Shown here: positions 52,071 through 63,292 of the stretch, in pieces
How positions within the stretch are numbered: position 1 is the stretch's first letter
Layout of the letters: every line of letters begins with the position of its first letter
Assembly: GCA_039704465.1 (NCBI GenBank)
Contig: JASFAU010000014.1
Coordinates: 124,001 to 188,000, forward strand
DNA length: 64,000 nt
Source: Plasmodiophora brassicae
Taxonomy: Eukaryota; Endomyxa; Phytomyxea; Plasmodiophorida; Plasmodiophoridae
Direction of reading: 5' to 3'
The notes under the pieces: model-generated
Told to the model about the DNA's origin: nothing
Database searches by the model: none
The model's input: only the letters and a program-made list of their open reading frames with translations
Made by a program: the position numbers and the translations under genes

Positions 52071-53339
52071 ATGGTGCACGAACCGTTGTCGGGTGGCCTG
52101 GCGAATATGTCGCCGGACGACAGGTTCGACCTGGTTCGGTCGATCGGTGAGGAGTGCGTCCAGGAGGACGAGCTTCGCGAACTGCTCAAGACGCGAACGT
52201 CCTTCACGGCGTACGACGGGTTCGAACCGTCCGGCAGGATGCACATCGCGCAGGGCATTCTGAAGGCCATCAATGTCAACAAGCTGACGCGTTCGGGGTG
52301 CACGTTCAAGTTCTGGGTCGCCGATTTCTTCGCCAAGTTGAACCTGAAGATGGGCGGCGACATTGAGAAGATTCGCGTGGTCGGACGCTACTTCATCGAG
52401 ATTTGGAAGGCGGCCGGCATGGACATGACGAACGTGGAGTTCCTGTGGGCCAGCGACATGATCAACGCGGACCCGGAGAAGTACTGGCTCCTGGTCATGG
52501 ACATTGCCACAAAGTTCAACCTGACGCGCATTAAGCGCTGCTGCACGATCATGGGTCGGGATGAATCGGACGAGATGCCCGCGTCCCAGATCCTGTACCC
52601 GTGTATGCAGGCCGCCGACATCTTCTTCCTCAATGTCGATATCTGCCAGCTCGGAATGGACCAGCGCAAAGTCAACATGCTCGCCAGGGATTACTGCAAC
52701 CTGCCCAGTATCAAGGTAAGGCCCCTCTTCCTCGTTCCTTCCGTTGACGTTAGTCTAAGTCGAGTCTGATCTCCCAGTATAAGAAGCCCATCATCCTGTC
52801 GCACCACATGCTGATGGGTCTCAAGCAGGGCCAGGCGAAGATGAGCAAATCCGATCCCGATTCCGCGATCTTCATGGAGGACACTGTCGAGGATGTCAAC
52901 CGGAAGATCAAGAAAGGTATGACGTGCAACTCGCTTCGGTGTGCGTTTCTCATGGGTGTACACAGCGTTCTGTCCGCCGGCGCCTGCGCCGATCGATCGG
53001 ACGACGGCGAGCGAAGAGGAGATCGCCGCATGGGAGATAGCGGCTGAACTGTCGATCACGACGAACCCGTGCCTGGACTACGTGAAGCACCTGGTGATCC
53101 CCCGGTTCGGGGAGTTCGACGTGCAGCGCCCCGAGAAATACGGCGGCAACAAGACGTACACCGCGTTCGACGACGTCGTTGCCGACTACAGATCCGGCGC
53201 CCTGAACCCGGCGGACGTCAAGGACAACCTGAAACGCCTGATCAACGTCATGATCGAGCCTGTTCGCGTCCACTTCCAGACCGACCCAGGCGCCAGAGAC
53301 CTGCTGGCTCGCGTGCGCGAGATCACCGGCAAGAAATAA
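52071..53339 (+). CDS. YARS: Tyrosyl-tRNA synthetase, eukaryote/archaeal type
   Basis: Three exons (52071-52715, 52778-52916, 52966-53339) with 62- and 49-nt introns encode 385 residues. Class I landmarks are present: the HIGH-like PSGRMHIAQGILKA, tyrosine-pocket segment ILYPCMQAADIFFLNVDICQ, GMDQRKVNMLARDY, and the KMSKS loop in GQAKMSKSDPDSAIFMED. After the second intron comes KKAFCPP, the eukaryotic form of the KIKKAYCPP block, then NPCLDYVKHLVIPRFGEF. It charges tRNA-Tyr in the cytosol. The protein ends at ITGKK and lacks the EMAP-II-like extension of animal TyrRS. The start ATG at 52071 sits 206 bp after the palindrome. Confidence 0.96.
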
Positions 53340-53565
53340 CTGCTACCCCTACATCGGTTCATAAACGGGCGCCTACTGTCCTATGAGACGCTCCCCAGTG
53401 AAGGATCACCACTGGATGGTTGTTCATGTCCTAGTCGGCACACCTAATGACAACGGGTGAACTTGAAACCGGTCATGTTAACCATTTAAAAGTGTCGACC
53501 ACTGCAAGAGCGCGATCAACGCAGGTGCAGGTGCGATGAAGAGTGTACACAATAGCAATAGTTCA

Positions 53566-55493
53566 TCACGATAGGGAAAAGTACATGGTCGGGAGGCGCG
53601 ACCGCCCGTTAATCTGCAGGTCGAACGTGATCTCGTAGTCGCGTCGCGTGGATGCGAGTCGCGTTGCGCGGAACGACCCGGATAAGACGTCGCCCGCCGA
53701 GACGCCAACGGGCTCGTTGAGCATGAACACGGTCTGGCGCCAGTGCGTGTACGGATCCGAACACGATGTCCCGAGCTGAACCGGCACGTCGCAATGCGCT
53801 TCGAAGTAGACGGAGAAGGCGACGACGAGCGCGTCGAGCGTGTCGTCACGAAGGGCGCGGAACTCGAAGTCGGTGGTGAAGTCGAGGTCGCTGTCCACGA
53901 CGGACGACATGCGGATCTCGCGAAGCAGGCACTCGTCCGTGATGACGCAACCGGGGGACAGCATTTCGATGGTGGGGCGTCCGGTCCCTCTTAACGACTC
54001 CAGGCTTCGGCTCGTGTCAGCGATGTCGGTCATGTCGAACCTGGACGAGGCGTGAGAAACGGGCAGCTGAACGCGATCAGCGAACGCGTTACCCGTAGAG
54101 GTCCTTCCAGAACGACAGGGACCGATCCTGGAACGACGACGTCTCGACACCGCAGATGGACAGTGTAGCACGATCGGGGTACACCATCGTCTTGTCCACC
54201 AGGAAGCGGTCCCGAGCGACAACGACAGTGGACAGCATGGACTCGAACCTAACGAAGCCGTTGAAAATCAGCGGGCGTGGAACGGGCAGGGAGGTACGGT
54301 ATCATCATCTTACAGCAAGAAATATCCCATCCATTCGGAGATGATCATGTCCACCTTACAGTCCAGCTCGACGTCCTCGACCTTGCCCTGCCGCGGCAAC
54401 GCATTAGTTGACGAGAAATTAGCAATACGTTGAGGCGCTTTCCGACCTGGATCAAAGTGATGACATGGTCATATCCGTTTCGCTTAACGGCGGCGCGTGC
54501 CTTGACAATGATGTCGGCGTTATCGATCCCGATAACGCGTTTGGCTCCGCATCGCGCCGCGAAGAGCGACAGGATTCCAGAGCCACATCCAACATCCAGG
54601 ACGACCTGTTCGGCGCGATTTTCAGATTCCAACTTCGGAATATCAGATGCTTTCGTCACCTTGTCCTTGAACAGGTCCTTGTTCTTCTCGCAGAACGACA
54701 TGTAGGCAACCGTTCGCGGGCGATCACGAAGCATCTCCTCATGGATGTCGACGCAGCTATACCCATCAAAATAGGATCTGTCGCGGTCAGCGATTTGACG
54801 CTATCGAAGCACGTGTCAGGTCGAGCAAGGAATAGAAGCACACGATAGCGCGTACTTGTACGACGGTCTTGACCTTATCGTCGTCCTCCAGATCCAGCGC
54901 TCTCCGGAACGTCGTCCTCATTTCAGCAATCTACCTCACGTAGTTAGCAGGTGAAGGTGGACAGCGAATTGCTCAGCCACACCTGTGAACGAAGCTGTGC
55001 GTTCTCGGCTTTGAGAGACTCCAGCGACACCAGTTCCGAATCGGAATCACTGGCCTCATCGAAGCAGAACAGCAAAGCATCGTTCTCTACGACAGGCGAC
55101 ATGTACTTCTGGTCGTCCCAGAGAGCACGGCCATTATCAGGGACAGATTGCTGGAGAGTCTCGATGATGGCCTGGGGTGTGCAACCATCGCCAGTGCAGG
55201 ATCGGATATAATTAATCAATTTGACAGTGCCGTAAAAGTCCAACTCTGCATCAACGATCAGCAAACACGGATAGGAGAGCGGAACCGCGATGGGGCGTAC
55301 CGCGTTCACGGCAGAATCCACGAAAGTCAAACCCCGTTTGCTGGTGATCGTACGAGAACACCTCATCAGCACTGGGAAACGACACATCTGGGAACAGAAG
55401 GCTCTTGCACAACTCGTCATTGTCCATCATGATATCATCATCGGATGTGAAACTGTCATCGGACGGGCAGTTATCAGGGGTGGGCGGCATCAT
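53566..55493 (-). CDS. PRMT3: Protein arginine methyltransferase 3
   Basis: Seven exons (55493-55301, 55245-54983, 54930-54856, 54800-54447, 54387-54314, 54248-54093, 54040-53566) with introns of 52-65 nt encode 529 residues; human PRMT3 has 531. The N-terminal part matches PRMT3 specifically (SADEVFSYDHQQTGFDF, ELDFYGTVKLINYIRS). A helical linker follows, then the methyltransferase core: YFDGYSCVDIHEEML, the SAM loop VLDVGCGSGILSLFAARCGA, the double-E loop ISEWMGYFLLFESML, and THW loop DPYTHWRQTVF. PRMT3 dimethylates ribosomal protein uS5 (RPS2) in the cytosol. The zinc-finger Cys and His ligands expected around residues 28-60 are not all present. The gene converges on TyrRS, 226 bp between stops. 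Confidence 0.95.
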
Positions 55494-55798
55494 CGTCAAT
55501 GTCACGCGGGTTCCCAGTCGTGGGATCAGCGGCGGACTCCGCCACGGACTCCGTGGGCGACCTGTAGGCTGTACCTACTGCACCGCGATGATGACGGCGA
55601 CGAAGTCCGAGGCCATGTTTGTACGCGCGTATGTTCTATTTAAGTCGCCCTTAAGGCATAGAGAAACGATGGTGATGCCTTTTCGAACCTTTATGGGCGG
55701 CTGACTGGATCCCACCAAGGTGTCTCCGTGGAACGAGCCAGGGTGGTGGCCGGTGGCCCAATCAATTTGCGCGTCACTTGGGGTTTTGCTTCCGCACG
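55494..55798. promoter_or_regulatory. Divergent promoter region of PRMT3 and PSAT
   Basis: About 300 bp separate the two start codons, which point away from each other, so both promoters must lie here. No clear TATA or other motif stands out. Confidence 0.45.
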
Positions 55799-57303
55799 AT
55801 GGGGATGGGCGATGCGGGCGCCAAGGCGCGTCGCGTGGCGAACTTCCAGGCAGGGCCCGCCCAACTGCCCGTGCCGGTGCTGGGGCAGGCGGCGCGCGCG
55901 ATGACGGACGTGACGCCGGACGGCGCCGGCGTGTCCATTGCGGAGCTCGGCCATCGCACGGAACAGTTCGAACGTAACGGGCGGGGGGCTGCCGTGTCGC
56001 GTCCAGAAATACGTCTGACAATTCGTCGCTAGGCATTATGGATCAGACCTGCGCCGACATTCGCCGCCTGCTTCAACTGTTCGTCGGCGGCTGGCTTACT
56101 GACGAATCCGCCCCGGCTGATCTGGCGTAACCCAGGCCCGATACCCATTCGATTCTGTTCATGCCGGGTGGCGGGTCGGCTCAGTTTTCAGCTGTCCCGT
56201 TGAACCTGCTGGGCGCCACGGGCAAGGACACGGCCGATTACATTGTCACCGGGTCCTGGTCGGAGAAAGCGGCCACCGAGGCGAAGAAGTACTGCAACGT
56301 CAACGTTGTCTACTCGGGCAAGGCGCAGGGCTATACGGACTGTCCCCAGCAAGGGCAGGCGCTGTCGTTCTCGCCCGATCCAGCGTACGTCTACTACTGT
56401 GCGAACGAGACCGTTAACGGTTGGTTACGACGCCGGGGCCGAATGGGCGGAGCCGATATTCATGGGCCTTGTTATCGCCGCAGGTGTTGAATATCCCGGC
56501 GTGCCCGACTGCCCCAACGGCGTTCCACTTGTCGGCGACTTCTCGTCGACGTTCATGTCGAGGCCGTTTGCGGCCGACGATTACGCGAAGTTCGCCGTCG
56601 TCTTTGCTGGTGCCCAGAAGAACGTCGGCCCGCCTGGCATTACCATTGTCATCGTCCAGGTTGGTCGTCGTTTGTGTTCCTGCGTGTCTCCCACGGCTGA
56701 CTCTTCCATCAGAACGACATGATTGGAAAGGCGCTGGGCATTACGCCGTTGATGCTGGACTACCGAACGTTCTCAGCGCATAAGTCTTTGTACAACACGC
56801 CACCGACGATCAGGTCGCCAGGAGTATTCGCTGCCGCGCCTGCCTGCCGATGTTCTGACACCGATCTGGATCGTCCAGCGTTTACATGGTCGGCCTCATG
56901 ATGCAGTGGATCGAATCCATGGGCGGCGTGGACGCCCTGGGCAAGATTAACGACGCCAAAGCGTCGGCGCTGTACGACGCCATCGACGGGTCGCGCCTGT
57001 TCAAGTCGGTCCTGTCACCTGCATCACAGATGGTACCTGGCTTACGATTTCGGTGCCGCCAGATGCTCTGTCTCCAGAAACTGCCGAAGCCGAATGAATG
57101 TCGTCTTCACTATTAATGGCGACTGCAGCGGCGAACTGCTTCGCTCATTCCTATCCGAGGCGGAATCGAACGGCATGGTCGGCCTCGCCGGCCACAGGTC
57201 GGTTGGCGGCGTTCGTGCCTCGTTGTACAACGCCGTCTCGAAGGACAACGTCGACCAGCTCATCCAGTTCATGAAGGACTTTGAATCACGTCACCTCCCG
57301 TGA
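55799..57303 (+). CDS. PSAT1: Phosphoserine aminotransferase
   Basis: Seven exons (55799-55973, 56033-56078, 56136-56419, 56484-56659, 56713-56813, 56879-57004, 57078-57303) with introns of 53-73 nt encode 377 residues, the usual family length. Recognisable blocks are [55 protein letters not shown], the PLP-lysine segment [52 protein letters not shown] and the C-terminal [16 protein letters not shown]. The enzyme converts 3-phosphohydroxypyruvate and glutamate to phosphoserine, the second step of serine synthesis. Each intron interrupts a conserved block, so the splicing is well supported. Confidence 0.95.
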
Positions 57304-57578
57304 CGTTCTTCGGTTCCCGTAATATAGCACCGCGTGCCTGTTGTCGTTGATGCTGTAAGCCCGGAAGTCAAACGATCCGCTCTGCAACCTCTGCACCGCT
57401 CTCGTTGCTCCCTGACTGATCAGCTGAGGCGTGGGCGACATCACCCGACCGCATTTGCGAGATTCTTCACAGGTCGCCACCAGATCGTGAATCATGCATG
57501 GACGTGTGCCAGGGTGGATCGAGGCGCGTCCACATTATCTGTCAGGTTGCGCCTGGCGACGTCGGTCGCCCCTCCTGC

Positions 57579-60182
57579 ATGGACGCCGACGCCATCGGGA
57601 AATCGAAATCGGCCAACAGCGGCCTACCGATCCTGAAGCGCCAGGGGACGTTCGTGCAGAAATCCGGCGGGAAAACGGAACAGTTATCCCTGGCCGATGT
57701 CCCACGTCGCCGCGGCAGTGCCGACGCATCGCCCAGGGCCATCCTGGCCAGCCTGCAGAACCGCCCAATGCCCGAGAAGGCCGACATCGTCACCGAAAGC
57801 GACGAGGAAGCCGCGCAAGACACATTCGTGATGCCAGCGGCGCCGGTCCGCATGAAGAGCGGCCCGCCCATGCTGAAACGCCAGGGGACCTTCGTCCAGA
57901 AGTCGGGTGGCGCCTCCGAAGAGGTCGACCTGTCGGAGACGCCCAGGCGACGATCGTCCTCTGGCAACGACGAAGAAGCCAAGGCCATCATCGAGCTGAA
58001 GCGCCAACGATCGCATGGCCTTGACGACGCGCAGACCGATCAGCAGCAGCAGCAGCAGCAGCAGATGCAGGACGATATGATTGCCGAGGCCGATGAAGAA
58101 GAAGAACCAACGGCGGGCGCTGATGCGTTCGAGATGCCGGCGCCGAGCCGCGCCAAGAAAGGGCCGCCCGTCCTGAAACGCCAGGGGACGTTCGTCCAGA
58201 AATCCGGGGGCGGCTCCGAGCAGATCGACCTCACCGAAGCGTCGCCCAGGCGGCGGTCGTCTTCGGGCAGCGACGACGAGACGAAGTCCATCCAGGAGCT
58301 TAAGCGGCAACGATCGCAGGGCCTGGACAAATTGGATGACGTTGTCCAGGAGAGCGACAGTGACGAGGCGGAGGAGGAGCAGGAACAGGTTGAATTGGTG
58401 CGCCCCAGGCCGACGGAGCGGCCTGTGCCGAGGCTGCCGCTCAAGCCAGCACCGATGATGAAGCGTCAGGGAACGTTCATCCAGAAGAAGAACGGCGCTG
58501 CCGAAGCGATCGAGATCCCGTTGTCGCCGACGCATGCGAGCGACAGCGTCGAGGTCGTCGCCGATATTCGACGCCGTAAGGACAGCAACAACAGCGTCGT
58601 CGATGCCGTCGAGGAGGCCGATAGCGAAGAAGACAACGATGGACCAGCGGATTCTGCCCAGGAGGTGCCGCCAGCAGGCGCAGCTACTGACGGTAAGATC
58701 GGACATCCGGCAACGATGAACCGAAAGGGGACGTTCTTCCAGTCATCATCGGGAGTCAGTTCTGCGATCTCGCTCTCGATGGACCTGCTCGTTGCGCACG
58801 ACAGTCGACGACTGTCCGCTATTGCTGACAGCGAGGCCGACGGAGACGAAGACGACGCCGACGCGGGAACGCGAACCCCAGATGACACCGGATCGGACCA
58901 CGAGACGCGCCGTCGGTCGCTAAGCGATGCGGAGACCGGGGCGTCAAGTACGAGCCCAAAGTCGTCGCTGGGGAGCAGCGCGGGTGGCGCCGACCTGACT
59001 GCCACGGTCGTGGAGTCCATGGCATTGAACCATTCGACGGCCCGGCCAGCAGCAGCCTCCGCGTACCAGCGTAAGGGCACGTTCGTCCAGACGGCGAACG
59101 GCGCTGCCGGTGCCATTCTGCTATCAAAGTCGGCGCCAGTCGGGCTCTCTGCAATGAACCTGGACACGGCCTGCGATGCGATCGCCGAGGAGGACGCTGC
59201 GGAACAGCACCCACCGTCTGCAGAACAGCCGCTGCCATCAACAACAGAACAGCAGCTGCAACCTGCGAAACCGTCACCTGCCCCGACAAATGGCGTGAAC
59301 GATGGCGTCACAAACCGGCGCAGCTCCTTAACCAAGAGTCATCCTTCGGTGCAGGATCCGCCCCGTGGCAAGGTTGACAAGGCGAAACGAGCGGCGTACC
59401 TGTCCAACAGAAAAGGGACGTTCGCGGCCAACGAACAGGGCAAGATGATCAAAGTCGCGTTGCAGGACCAAGATTCTGACATGATGGTGAAGAAGCGCGC
59501 GGGTGGTGCCGGGCTCGGGCGCGTTGTTGAGCAAACTGCTGGGGACACGGAGGAGGAGATTCCGCGGCCGAAGGCGCCGAGTGTGATCGTTACGAAGAGT
59601 GAGAGCCGGCGGCTCGTCGCCAGCGCCCGAGGCCCTACGCATGATCGGCAGCACACGTTCATGATGTCGAGTCATGGGTCGATGTCGAAGATAACGCTCG
59701 GGAATGCAACAACGGAAGCTGGCGATCTGACGAACGTACACGGGCTGGAGGAGGATAACGACGTGGCACCGTCAGTCTCCCAGACGGCCAGGAAGCCGCT
59801 GACATCACCACGGCCGGTTGCCGAACCCATACTCAGGATGTTCGAAGAGGCGGACAGGGACCGGAGGGAACGTCAGACCGAGTTGAGAAGAGTGGATCGT
59901 CACCGCCGCCGAAGCGTACACTCGGCGCATTGCCGCAAGTTATCGTCGCCATCGTCGCTGAACGTGCAGGGCAAACACCTAATGTCGCCGAAGGCGTTGG
60001 ACCCAGCGGAATACCTGTCACGGCCGACCAAGGCGGAACGATTCGTCCAGACGTACAACGTGTATGCGACATCGGCCGTCGACATGGAGAAGCGCATCGT
60101 GCAACGGCATGCCCGGAACCCGTCCAAGGTCTCAATAACCGGGCACGCGCTGGCCGCGAAACCGCGGCGAGGCACGAACTAG
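57579..60182 (+). CDS. Disordered scaffold with about eight RQGTF repeats
   Basis: Starting at the ATG at 57579 this gives 867 residues; an in-frame ATG at 57498 would add 27. The protein is acidic/basic low-complexity with a poly-Gln run near residue 160. A short motif recurs about every 80-130 residues: ILKRQGTFVQKSGG, MLKRQGTFVQKSGG, VLKRQGTFVQKSGG, MMKRQGTFIQKKNG, MNRKGTFFQSSSG, YQRKGTFVQTANG, SNRKGTFAANEQG and DRQHTFMMSSHG. Each is followed after about six residues by a beta-like ILL, IDL or VAL. Because a basic pair precedes the Thr, each could be a site for a basophilic kinase such as PKA or PKG. No known domain was found. Linkers between repeats vary and repeats decay toward the C-terminus. 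Confidence 0.75.
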   Translation: MDADAIGKSKSANSGLPILKRQGTFVQKSGGKTEQLSLADVPRRRGSADASPRAILASLQNRPMPEKADIVTESDEEAAQDTFVMPAAPVRMKSGPPMLKRQGTFVQKSGGASEEVDLSETPRRRSSSGNDEEAKAIIELKRQRSHGLDDAQTDQQQQQQQQMQDDMIAEADEEEEPTAGADAFEMPAPSRAKKGPPVLKRQGTFVQKSGGGSEQIDLTEASPRRRSSSGSDDETKSIQELKRQRSQGLDKLDDVVQESDSDEAEEEQEQVELVRPRPTERPVPRLPLKPAPMMKRQGTFIQKKNGAAEAIEIPLSPTHASDSVEVVADIRRRKDSNNSVVDAVEEADSEEDNDGPADSAQEVPPAGAATDGKIGHPATMNRKGTFFQSSSGVSSAISLSMDLLVAHDSRRLSAIADSEADGDEDDADAGTRTPDDTGSDHETRRRSLSDAETGASSTSPKSSLGSSAGGADLTATVVESMALNHSTARPAAASAYQRKGTFVQTANGAAGAILLSKSAPVGLSAMNLDTACDAIAEEDAAEQHPPSAEQPLPSTTEQQLQPAKPSPAPTNGVNDGVTNRRSSLTKSHPSVQDPPRGKVDKAKRAAYLSNRKGTFAANEQGKMIKVALQDQDSDMMVKKRAGGAGLGRVVEQTAGDTEEEIPRPKAPSVIVTKSESRRLVASARGPTHDRQHTFMMSSHGSMSKITLGNATTEAGDLTNVHGLEEDNDVAPSVSQTARKPLTSPRPVAEPILRMFEEADRDRRERQTELRRVDRHRRRSVHSAHCRKLSSPSSLNVQGKHLMSPKALDPAEYLSRPTKAERFVQTYNVYATSAVDMEKRIVQRHARNPSKVSITGHALAAKPRRGTN

Positions 60183-60375
60183 GCAGGACGTTGATAACCA
60201 TTAAAGTACAACCATATTATGTTGACGCATCGAAATGCATCAGGTGCCCGCGCAGAAACAGGACGGCCCCGAAAACGTTTACGGCCCAGCGCAAAAACGT
60301 CCTCACGTTTTGTCGTTATTTTTTGTCGCGAAGCAGCGTTACTTTACATTTTTTGGGGTCGTTGTCGTTCGCCGA

Positions 60376-61972
60376 ATGGACGACGCGGATGATGATTTCC
60401 GCGACATCCAGGTGAATGCGGCCGCGGTGAGCGTCCTGCAGCGGCGGCAATCAGGCGCGGCCGCCAACGCGCGCCCGGGCGGGACCGACGACACCGAGTC
60501 GGATCGGTGTTTCGACCGGACGTCGGATTCCGAGGGCATATCGGACAGCAGCCACGGGCCGCGGTCGACGTCGTCGTTCAACAGCGCGTCGACGAAGGAG
60601 CTGGCGGCGTTGAACGTCACGCTCAGCGATGACGATGACAGCGTTGCGAAACTGTCGCTGAACGACAACGCGTTGAACTCGTTCGCCGTGAAGCAAATGG
60701 CGGCTGCGTCCGCGGCGACCGCCGACGCCGCCGACGTTGACGCGTTCTCGAGCGGCGACCCGTTCGACAACCTCACCGATTCCGAATCAGGCGCCGCCAG
60801 GAGCGTGGCCGCCGCCGACGATGACTCGCGGATGATCCACAGCCTCGCCGAGCGCGGCGAATTCCTCCTCGACGACCTCGTCGACGGCTTCGTTCAGGTG
60901 CGGTCCTCGTTTGATGTCGTTTCTCGAACGTTCGCTGTTCAAAACTGCGAAGCTGCACACGCAGCAGCGCGGTTCACCGGTTCGTTCAAATACCGTTTTC
61001 GCGTTCCGTCGCGCTTTGCATCTTCGGTATCCGAACACGAAACCGGAATACTGAGTGACGCTCTCGTGCGTAGGCGGAGGCGCGGTACAATGACTATTTC
61101 AAGGGTGTGCTGGGCACCGGTCGCGTGCAGGCGCTGCTGGCGCCGACGACCAAGGTTGTGATCCCGGAGCAGCTGCAGGTGGATTTCATAAGGCTGAGGT
61201 CATCGACGACGACGACGACGACGACGACCGGGGACGACTCGCTGGTGGATCAGTACAAGGCGATGCTGACGGCCTGTATTGAGCAGCACGTTGATGGGAT
61301 CAACGCCAGTGCGAATCGCCGAAGGTCGATGGGGCGGAGACGGCCTCGTCGGGAGGAGTTTGATCATTCGCCGCACAATGCCGACGTGCATAACAGTGTG
61401 CAGGCGTTCCTGGGAGCCGTCACGTCGTCATTCGCCGAGCTCGTTGCCCGTCTGGAATCGAATCGCACGATGAAACTCGTCGACGAGCGCCTGCAGTCGC
61501 TGCAAGACACCGTTGCCGAGCACATCCATCACGAGGCGTATTCCGGGGACGCGTCATCACCGAATTCCGTCGAGCATCGCCTAGCAACACTGGGTACGCC
61601 TGCGGTCCGGTCGTGATCCGGGGGGCGCTGACTGATTGCATGAGGGCAGCTCAGGTCGTATCGGGAATGGAAGCCCAGGTCGTCCGCTCCGTGAAAGCCG
61701 AGATGGCGACCGTGATGGCTGGCCACGATCAAATGATTCGCGACCTAACATCCGCCATGAAGGAGATGACGGCGGCGACCGGCGAGGTCGCCAAAGGGTT
61801 CAGCAGGGCTGCCCGTGGCCGCGTGCAGGCCTGCGATGACCGGTCCGGCAGACCCAGCTGGTTCCTCTTCGTTCTCCTTCAGGTTCTCCTGCTCGTTGCC
61901 CTCTGGTTGCTATTCTTCGATGATCGCTTCATGTCCACCGTCCAATGGCGATTACATCCCTCCCTGTCATAA
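60376..61972 (+). CDS. Coiled-coil protein with C-terminal membrane anchor
   Basis: Three exons (60376-60897, 61074-61593, 61650-61972) with introns of 176 and 56 nt encode 454 residues. The N-terminal third is acidic and Ser-rich. The middle and last exons form long amphipathic helices (LVARLESNRTMKLVDERLQS, MEAQVVRSVKAEMATVMAGH, IRDLTSAMKEMTAATGEV). Near the end is one hydrophobic helix (WFLFVLLQVLLLVALWLLFF) followed by a short tail, the layout of a tail-anchored tether or SNARE-like protein. No family was recognised. The first intron is the longest placed in this window. An upstream ATG at 60235 would add 47 residues that look non-coding. Confidence 0.6.
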
Positions 61973-62200
61973 ATTATCGTTGTCCCACCTGCTGCTCTTA
62001 CCCGTATGCACGACAGAGTGTGCTGCACCATGACGACTGAAGATTGGCGGGGAGCCCGGGAATGGTGACTGGGGCGTTGGACGGGGAGAGGGGACTGGGG
62101 CGGCGATCTGACTCGCAAAACTTGTATGCGCAGTCAATCGCACAAACTTGCGCCAGTTGCGCACTTTGTACTGTGCGAGCGGCTCCCAAAGGTCTCCGGG

Positions 62201-62322
62201 GGCCGGTTACCTAACCGCGGTTGACTGGTCCTGCTCTGGAGCTTAACCGGTTAGCCGTGGTCTTCGGTTAACCGGTTAACCGGTAACCGGGACCGCAAAA
62301 TGGGCATACCTACCGGTAGGTA
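62201..62322. promoter_or_regulatory. Cluster of GGTTAACC / ACCGGT palindromes
   Basis: Within 120 bp are CCGGTTACCTAACCGCGG (62202-62219), TTAACCGGTTAG (62243-62254), CGGTTAACCGGTTAACCGG (62265-62283) continuing into TAACCGG, and the perfect palindrome TACCTACCGGTAGGTA (62307-62322). The cluster lies 130-250 bp upstream of the Myb/SANT-like gene, in the gap 61973-62454 that otherwise holds no gene. Repeated TAACCG cores resemble Myb-type target sites, so a regulatory role is inferred only. Confidence 0.5.
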
Positions 62323-62454
62323 CAGCGCACTGTTTGGGCACGTCGCATACAATCATACAGAAGGGAACGGTCCCGCGCCGGACCCGCAAAGCCACTAATT
62401 TGGACTGGGACGTCGGGGGGCCACGCCGTCGACGCGGCTACACGCAGGTGACCA

Positions 62455-63101
62455 ATGGCGTCGCCGTCGGAGCCCGAACCCGGTCAGCAGGTTTGCGAGC
62501 AGAGGCCGACGAGGAAGCGCGCGTTCCGGTTCAAGGTGCATCATGATGTGCATCTGCTGAAGGAGGTGATGGTGCACCAGCCATGGGCGGCGTTGCCGCA
62601 TAGAGACATCAAGGCGAAATGGAAGATGATCGCCGACGGCGTATCGAATTACGCCAAGTGTCCGGCCAGGCCGGTTGCTACGAGGCGTCGGTTCGACGCG
62701 TTGATAGCTGCGTTCCGCAACAAGCAGATGGACCTGCTCCGCGCTGCCGGGGCGGAGGAGGAATTCGACGAGCGAGCGCGCCTTCTGGCCAATGTAGAAC
62801 AGCAGGTAGGCGCAGCATTCATTCGTGATCGGTTCGATACGATTCCATATCATGCGTTCAGGTCAGTGACGCCGAACGCAAACCGGTTGTTCTCATATGG
62901 GGATCGGCGACGCCGACCATGGGCGTCACCGTGGCACATGCGGCAACAGGCGAAGCCCCTGGGACCAGACCGGACCGGTCGAGCACATCGACGAATGACA
63001 GTGCACCAGCCAAGCGACCTAGGGTGGATGATGGCTCTGCACCGGGCAGCAGGGCAGACGTCAACGCGGACGTGGACGACCGCTGCAACGCCTGTCCCTG
63101 A
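62455..63101 (+). CDS. Myb/SANT-like DNA-binding protein
   Basis: Two exons (62455-62805, 62862-63101) with a 56-nt intron encode 196 residues. After a Pro-rich leader comes a three-helix SANT/Myb-like unit: FRFKVHHDVHLLKEVMVHQP, WAALPHRDIKAKWKMIADGV, then RRRFDALIAAFRNKQMDLL, with the spaced aromatic positions typical of such domains. The second exon is disordered and includes a likely nuclear localisation signal (PAKRPRVDDG). Without splicing the frame would run to 63162 with a less plausible sequence. It is probably a transcription factor or chromatin protein. An unusual palindrome cluster lies upstream. Confidence 0.7.
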
Positions 63102-63292
63102 ATTGGAGGACCCGGCCATTGTGATTCGGTCCCGATCATCAGCAGGTGGTGGTCGGGAATAAAGAACCCGCGCGTTGTAACTGGAGCTGCACACGCGTGC
63201 AGAGTCGCAGCGGCCACTGACGTAACGCTGAACGATGTCCACACCAGTTTATATCCGACGACGACGACGACGAACGATCCCGCTTGTGGGCA

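Noticed and set aside
62395..62853. 152-codon minus-strand frame
   Set aside because: Antisense to the Myb/SANT-like gene and without homology.
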